Assembly (NCBI GenBank): GCA_017893485.1
Contig: CM030359.1
Coordinates: forward strand, 28,648,430-28,712,429
Reading direction: 5' to 3'
Source of the DNA: Hemerocallis citrina
Taxonomy: Eukaryota; Streptophyta; Magnoliopsida; Asparagales; Asphodelaceae
DNA length: 64,000 bases
Shown: one piece after another, positions 58,201 to 64,000 of the stretch
How the letters are laid out: every line of letters begins with the position of its first letter
Numbering within the stretch: position 1 is the stretch's first letter
Position numbers and translations under genes: made by a program
Notes under the pieces: generated by a model
Seen by the model: the letters and a program-made list of their open reading frames with translations, nothing else
The model's database searches: none
Told to the model about the DNA's origin: nothing

Positions 58201-58337
58201 TGATTAAAAATAGACTTTAACAGAAGATCCAACAATACATTTTAGCAAAAAAAATTTGAAAGCAAAAAAAATAATTTACAAAAATTAAAATACCGAAAAT
58301 ACACAGAAAATACGTATTTGCGAAAACAGAGGTTACA

Positions 58338-59182
58338 ATTTCACCCTATAAATACCTCATCACTTTAGCCATATAGGAGTGAAAATCAAATCACTAGAAA
58401 AAGAGAGAAAAGAGAGTCAAGGAGTTGCTGATTTCCAGAGCAATAGGAGGGGACTTGCGGGTTGATTTTTGGGGGTTTTTTGGGGCTTCTTGCTAGGAGC
58501 TACAACGACTAGGAGCTTTTGAGGTGGGTGTTCTCATTGTCTTCTAAATTTCAGTAAATTGTGCATGCTTAGCCATAACATATGTAGATGCTTATTTAAT
58601 TGGTGTGTATAAGTGTAGAAGTTTACTAGAATTTTAATTGTGAACTCTTAGTCATAGTTATTATGTAAATGTATGAGTGTTTTATTGTTTTCTAATGTCT
58701 TAATAAATATTCATGTCAAACTAGAAATGTGAAGATGATACTTAGAAGGTGTATGTGAAGGAAATTTCCTAGAAATCTTATTAGTACATGCTTAATTATG
58801 ATCATGTGGTAGATAATTGAATTAATGTATGTGTAGGAGTTTTACAGAATGCTTATCTAGTGAAAAATTTATAAATAAACCCATAGAATTAAATTTCTCT
58901 ATATACAATGTAGTAATGTAAAAACTCTCCAAAAATGTAGTTGTATAGGGAACAATAATTTATATAGTTCAAGTTGTAGAACAATGAACAAATCATGCAA
59001 GTTGGGTAATAATTTCATTATAATTTTGGGAATAGATTGTTATAGGATTTATTTAGAGTTAATACACTAATGTTGAAGAAAATTATTCTCTGAAAATGAT
59101 TAAAAATAATAATGCATAGAGAATACGAAATCAAAATTTTAGAGAAATTTAGAAGCAGAAAGTGTTGCAATAAAAGAACTTC
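58338..59182 (+). mobile_element. LTR fragment (plus), right of the solo-LTR insertion, with TATA box
   Basis: Directly continues 50229-50708. CTATAAATACC begins at 58345, followed by a leader-like purine-rich stretch and a possible donor TTTGAG|GTGGGT at about 58522, then A/T-rich sequence. The LTR end is not seen because a CACTA-type element starts at 59183. Confidence 0.6.
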
Positions 59183-59537
59183 CACTACAACGTATAGGAC
59201 TTTCTACAGCGGATTTATTATAGCATTTAAGCGTTAATGCTGTTGAAAGTGATCAATAATAGCATTCATGAAGAAAATGTTGTCTTTATTTTATTTTGAA
59301 ATTCACTCTTAGCTACGACAGCATTTTTGAAATGCTGTAGTTTTAACAGCATTTTAGAAGTGCTATTATATTAGTAAATAAACTGAATAGATAGCGGCAG
59401 AAAAGAAAATTCTAACTAAAAAAAATCCAAAACTATCCAACTCCTCAGCTCCTCGATCCCTCAATCCATATCAAAAAACTCTGTCCTCCACAAACCCTAT
59501 TCCAAATCCAAAACCCTCTCTTCCCCGTCGCCCAATC
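59183..59537. mobile_element. Left end of a different CACTA-type element (E)
   Basis: CACTACAACGTATAGGAC at 59183 followed by subterminal repeats of another kind: ACAGCATTTTT-GAAATGCTGT and AACAGCATTTTAGAAGTGCT. These are A/T-rich hairpins rather than the CCGGCG type. A leader-like C/T-rich region precedes the assembly gap. The right end is not identified. Confidence 0.65.
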
Positions 59538-60037
59538 NNNNNNNNNNNNNNNNNNNNNNNNNNNNNNNNNNNNNNNNNNNNNNNNNNNNNNNNNNNNNNN
59601 NNNNNNNNNNNNNNNNNNNNNNNNNNNNNNNNNNNNNNNNNNNNNNNNNNNNNNNNNNNNNNNNNNNNNNNNNNNNNNNNNNNNNNNNNNNNNNNNNNNN
59701 NNNNNNNNNNNNNNNNNNNNNNNNNNNNNNNNNNNNNNNNNNNNNNNNNNNNNNNNNNNNNNNNNNNNNNNNNNNNNNNNNNNNNNNNNNNNNNNNNNNN
59801 NNNNNNNNNNNNNNNNNNNNNNNNNNNNNNNNNNNNNNNNNNNNNNNNNNNNNNNNNNNNNNNNNNNNNNNNNNNNNNNNNNNNNNNNNNNNNNNNNNNN
59901 NNNNNNNNNNNNNNNNNNNNNNNNNNNNNNNNNNNNNNNNNNNNNNNNNNNNNNNNNNNNNNNNNNNNNNNNNNNNNNNNNNNNNNNNNNNNNNNNNNNN
60001 NNNNNNNNNNNNNNNNNNNNNNNNNNNNNNNNNNNNN
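59538..60037. other. Assembly gap (500 N)
   Basis: Exactly 500 N, probably a placeholder of unknown true size. Any open frame crossing it is meaningless. Confidence 0.99.
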
Positions 60038-62552
60038 CTTCTCCCCTTCGCCAGATCACGTCGACCGCATTTTTCTCTCGCACCATCGACCACTGCGCCG
60101 GGCTCTCTTCCCTGTTTCCCTATCCTTTTCCCTCCTGCCAGATCGCGCCGATCGCTTCCTCTTCCTCTCGTGCCGTCGACCCCTAAGCCGTCGATTTGGG
60201 GTAACAATGAATTCATTGACTTATTCAGTAACTTTTAGAAAGAAGAAGAGATTAGCATCGAAGCAAAGAACCCATCAGCTTCTTGATCATGGTATACTTT
60301 CTAACTTTACTATTATTATCATGCATTTTATCATCATCTTCATCTCCATTATCATCCCCATCATCATCTAAATGGGTTTTGATTGTAGTGTGAAGTGATG
60401 AAGTTAATTTGATGATCTGGGTTTGTTTGTTGGGGAGTTTTAAAGGGATCCCATCATTGGATTCTGGTTTTTTGTAGAAAAGACTATGAGATTTGTGGGT
60501 TAATGTGTTTTTGTTGAAATCTAGTTTGAGTGTTGGTTTATTAAAGGGCACTAGTACTTCAATTTGAGATATAGCTGAATTGTTAAGGACCTTAAGATCT
60601 ATATGTTTAAAGTGAATCTGTCTATACTAGCATAAAAAACGCTTGTTGTGTTTAATGATAAGTTTTCTAGTTGATGGTAAGATCAGTTTGGTATGACCGT
60701 GATAGTGTTAGTCTTGCAGTACATTTAATATCTTCATTCCTTATAAGTTGTAAGTCGCTTGATCATAGTTTTATTGTAGTAGAAAAGTTGATGGACGACA
60801 CTTTTTTTAAGGTCAAATTGGATGATCTTGATCTGTTTCTATATTCTCGATGGAGTGGCAATGTCATTAGAGCGAAATATGTTAACTTGTATTGAATTTG
60901 CTATTGTAGTTTCACCTGGTGAGAACATATCATCATTTGGAGGATTTCAGCCATGATAGTTTCTTATTATAGAGTTTTCTAGAGTTCTAGGATGATTGAG
61001 ATGCTTAAAGATTAATAGATTAATATATTATTTTGATTCATTACTTAAAGATTGTGCATTAATCTATTACCTCCTACACTGCCATTGGAGCCTTAGCTGT
61101 ACAGTTTTTGCATGAGGTGTATTTGCAACCCAGGGAAAGTCTGGGCATTCTCATAGTGGATCGTATTATAGTTTCCACTGAATTAGTGTTAAAAGTTAAA
61201 TGGCTCCTTGATCCCTAAATAGGTCAGCCTCTATTGAAACTCATTGGTCATATGTACAAGAAAGTTACGAATGAAGAATGTTTTTCTTGAGGTTGCCAAT
61301 AGGTTTATAGGCAAGGAGAGGGAAGCCAAACTCTCCATTGAAGCTCTTCTTCGTCAACAACCTTCAACAAGATCAGAAAGCCCTCTACATCGTGATGAAC
61401 GGAGGTATTCTTCTATCCCTCATCTTACATATCCTATATGTGATTATCATGATGTTCATGGTCTTAGGGTTCATGTAAATAACTATATTACAACACACCC
61501 ATTACTACTGCTGCTACTAAAACTTGGTTGGTTCTAAAATATAGTGACATAAATTCTAAAATTATTTTTTGTCTTTTCACTATTAATTTACTCTTACTGA
61601 AAATATATCAGCATTTAGCTTAGATATACATAAAAATAACCACATCTCATGGTTTTGCTCTTTGAGTTTCTTAAATTTATTCAGAATTAATCTGTTTAGT
61701 TAGGAGCACATAATAAAAATCATGATTGCTAAGCTTTACCATTTGACTTGTTTACCGGTTGGATCCTTATATGTGGTGTGAGCTATGAAAGATGATAGTC
61801 AGGATATATTGATGCAATATTTCATATTAGGGATAGAGTTATGCCATAGGAAACTTAGTAGAATGGGATTATTAGCTACCTGCTTACCCTATATTACATG
61901 TATAATTAATCATGACAGTAAAATCTTCATTTCTAGTTATTGCCTTATATTCAGCGTTCATGTCATGCATCATTGATCGATTTTGTAGATGACAATGCAC
62001 AACATGCATTATTGACTGACTGCGCTTATTGCAGTCTCAAATACAACTTTGCTTTCTGCCGAAGAAGAATATACAGTTACATGTTTTATTGAAGCAGAGA
62101 GAATTGATGCAAAAAGAACAGAAAAGGAGGTTATCACATCAGTGTGGTGTGTTACTCTAATGATAATTGATGTTATCTAGCAGTTACATTTTTCTCCCCT
62201 TAAGAAATTATGATATCATTGTTTTTTGAACTCTGGTTGCAAACTTGTGTACTACATCATTTGTTGCAGAGACCTGAGTCTGAGAACCACCAAGAAGTGA
62301 AGCCATGCAGAAGTATGGGAATGTCGAAATGGCTAGGAAAGTGAAGAGGATATTTTAAAAAGATTCTGATGCTTTTTTATTCATCGAATCTATTTTTATA
62401 ATTGGAGTATAGGAATAGGAAATGCTTGAAAAACTACATATCTGGTACTTAATTTCTAAGGTGTTTCTGAAAATGCTTTTGATAAATTTGGCTTGACTAT
62501 ACTGTATTCTATATGTGGTGTATCTAAATTGTAGAAATCTTTTAAGTTTCAT
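60038..62552 (+). other. Leader-like and possibly spliced sequence of unknown function
   Basis: 60038-60205 is C/T-rich with two imperfect copies of a GCCAGATC(A/G)CG...TCGACC block. An ATG at 60207 opens a short basic frame (MNSLTYSVTFRKKKR...) ending at a plausible donor, CATG|GTATAC near 60292. Further possible exons: 61263-61405 (ANRFIGKEREAKLSIEALLR...) with donor GGAG|GTATTC, and 62271-62343 after acceptor TTGCAG. I recognise no family. It may be part of element E, a captured host fragment, or a real gene; the exons cannot be joined with confidence. Confidence 0.3.
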
Positions 62553-63020
62553 TGTAGAACCCCGTAATTTCAAATATTATTTTTATATTTGAAAATAAAT
62601 TTAGATTTATTTTTGGAGATTTAATGAATATTTTCAGAAAACTTTATCCTTTGAACACGTGCAAAACACGTGCAAATACTTTTGAGAAGTTGGAAAAATT
62701 AAGTTTTCATCATGAAAAATCATTATTTAATATTTGTGATTTATTTAGTATTTTTCCAGATTTTGCTGAAATTTATTGGAGCTATTTGCAATTTTTGGGA
62801 AAAGAAGGACCTTTTTGCAAAATTGACATTTTTAGGGGTTAAAGTGCAAAATACAATTTCTGGACGTTTTGGAACAGTATTTAGAATGTATATTTTCTTA
62901 TGAATCCTAATTTAAATGAGTTTTGATGGAATCTCCAAAGAACGATCTATATATGTAAATTTGTATTTTGGAAATGGTTGTTTTGCAAAGTTGCGGGCAA
63001 AACCCTAATTATCAATCCGG

Positions 63021-63030
63021 CATATATAAG
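63021..63030 (+). promoter_or_regulatory. TATA box of the right-hand LTR
   Basis: CATATATAAG about 470 bp after the LTR start, a usual U3/R position. Confidence 0.6.
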
Positions 63031-63717
63031 AGATTTTTCCCCCAGCCGTCATTGCTGATAAAAAATACTGAATTTTGGGAGATTTATTTCGGTGGAGCAA
63101 GGAACTTTTGGATCTAGCAAAAGGAGGATTCTTTTGGGGACTATTCTCAAAATTTAAGGTGAGATATATAAAAATTGTTGTGTTGTTTTGATTTATGTGA
63201 GAGATATAGAAATTGTTTTGTGGTTTGATTCATGCGTGTGACTTGTTTTGTTGGTTTGATTTTGTGAGAATTATAATTCGTCTTGATTGATTGATCTATG
63301 TGTACAAATATCACGATGTAATGATGGGATGTTGTGAACCATATAGATGTTGCAACGTGGTATGAACCATGTGGAAATGGTGGATGAAATAGTAGATTTT
63401 TATCATTAAAATTGTTTGATAAAAACATGTTGAGATTTGTGTATGAACACCTGGACATTAGATTCATAATTCAGACTGATTTAGATTTGTGAAAGGAACA
63501 TAGATCTTGTAAAACCCTAAAGAAAGGATTTGTGATTTAGAACATGAGAGCGTAGATCTTGACATATTGATGTTTTGAGTGTTATATACATATACCTGAT
63601 GAAGATTCGTGGAGATTTATTATTTTCCGGAATACGAACTATTTTCATAAACATTGATCATTAGAAAGCGTCAGAATTTGATTTTGTAATCAGACCTAAG
63701 TTTTGAAATCTGTAGGC

Positions 63718-63995
63718 CGACGGTCGACTGGCCTACTGTGCAGTCGACTGGTACGAGCCTGACATTTTATTTTAGAATCCTTGAAAAGATGTTCTGGACA
63801 GTCGACTTAGCTCATAGGCAGTCGACTGGTCCACTGAAGAAATTATTTTTGTGAAAATTAATTGTCCTTCTGGACAGTCGACCTATAACCCTTTAAGTCG
63901 ACTTATATACTTAGAATATTTTTGAGAAGATTATTGGAAATTACCTCGGGTAAGTCGACTGATCCCTTTCTTAAGTTGACTGTTAAATGACTTAG
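63718..63995. repeat. Array of GTCGAC palindromes
   Basis: CAGTCGACTGG or variants (GGTCGACTGG, CAGTCGACTT, AAGTCGACTT, AAGTTGACTG) occur about eight times, often in pairs 20-25 bp apart, each pair separated from the next by A/T-rich spacer. Similar to 28075-28395. Confidence 0.8.
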
Positions 63996-64000
63996 TTTAT

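Larger units (their letters stand above)
50709..58337 (-). mobile_element. Outer solo LTR, itself interrupted by a second solo LTR
   Basis: Boundaries TGTCACGCCCCG (50709) and ...GAGGTTACA (58337). The exact 5-bp duplication ATTTC lies at 50704-50708 and 58338-58342. The outer LTR consists of 50709-51253 plus 54719-58337, about 4.16 kb. Orientation is taken as minus. No internal retrotransposon region lies next to either end, so it is a solo LTR left by LTR-LTR recombination. It contains a ~58-bp tandem repeat (55014-55288) and a GATCA microsatellite near 57035. Small open frames (56774-57010, 57065-57452) are uncharacterised. Confidence 0.85.
62553..64000 (+). mobile_element. LTR-type sequence (plus), running off the window
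   Basis: Begins TGTAGAACCCCG at 62553, contains GTGCAAAACACGTGC words, a TATA box CATATATAAG at 63021-63030, a leader with a possible donor TTTAAG|GTGAGA at about 63158, and from 63718 an array of GTCGAC palindromes. The order U3, TATA, leader, palindrome array is the same as in the minus-strand LTR at 27008-30168. The end is outside the window. Confidence 0.6.

Noticed and set aside
59445..60216. Long minus-strand open frames of 213 and 239 codons
   Set aside because: They consist mostly of the 500-N gap and have no sequence support.
60375..60396. GTAGTG near 60390 as the right end of element E
   Set aside because: The complement CACTACAATCAAAACC lacks E's subterminal hairpins, and the flanking triplets do not match those at 59180-59182.

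Overview
This window is plant nuclear DNA, almost certainly from an angiosperm. The evidence is a spliced aminotransferase gene with GT-AG introns, CACTA (En/Spm), hAT, Stowaway and PIF/Harbinger-type DNA elements, and Ty1/copia and Ty3/gypsy-type LTR sequences. I cannot name the species. About nine tenths of the window is transposon-derived. There is one clearly intact gene, a tyrosine aminotransferase-like (TAT) gene at 13637-20673 (+), with eight coding exons and a predicted 431-residue product.

Layout. Positions 1-7235 are the right part of a CACTA element (B) that carries a broken TNPA-like (Transposase_24) gene. It appears to have inserted into the 234-bp tandem array of a second, inverted CACTA element (A, to 9981). 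Positions 9982-13221 hold an AGCTCGGCGA-rich repeat tract, a gypsy-type LTR fragment and the 3' end of a hAT element. The TAT gene follows. Its introns contain a Stowaway MITE, a Harbinger-type MITE with palindromic cassettes, a tRNA-like SINE-like fragment and a pair of LTR-like direct repeats. A gutted copia element (20939-24360, with its own MITE) starts 265 bp after the TAT stop codon. A Tourist-like MITE and a decayed gypsy-type gag gene (24850-26717, -) come next.

Positions 27008-50228 form a nest of insertions. LTR-type sequence with a polypurine tract at about 30170 and LTR-type sequence with a primer-binding site at about 46560 bracket a CACTA-type element D (30612-44496, pairing inferred). 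D in turn contains a complete 10.4-kb CACTA element C (31081-41474) with good terminal inverted repeats and a CCC target duplication. C is nearly the same as B and shares the same premature stop in its TNPA-like gene. At 50709-58337 there is a solo LTR inside a solo LTR of the same family, each with an exact 5-bp target duplication (ACAAC and ATTTC). The outer one interrupts another LTR just upstream of its TATA box. The right edge has the left end of a different CACTA-type element (59183), a 500-N assembly gap, about 2.5 kb that I cannot identify, and a further LTR (62553-end).

Working together. The TNPA-like protein family is thought to bind subterminal repeats of its own element. The GC-rich hairpin arrays (ACCGGCG...CGCCGGT) at the ends of A, B, C and D are the obvious candidate sites, but both visible TNPA-like copies are broken and no TNPD transposase is present. 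These elements therefore probably moved with proteins supplied from elsewhere. The TAT gene is an ordinary metabolic gene in this repeat landscape.
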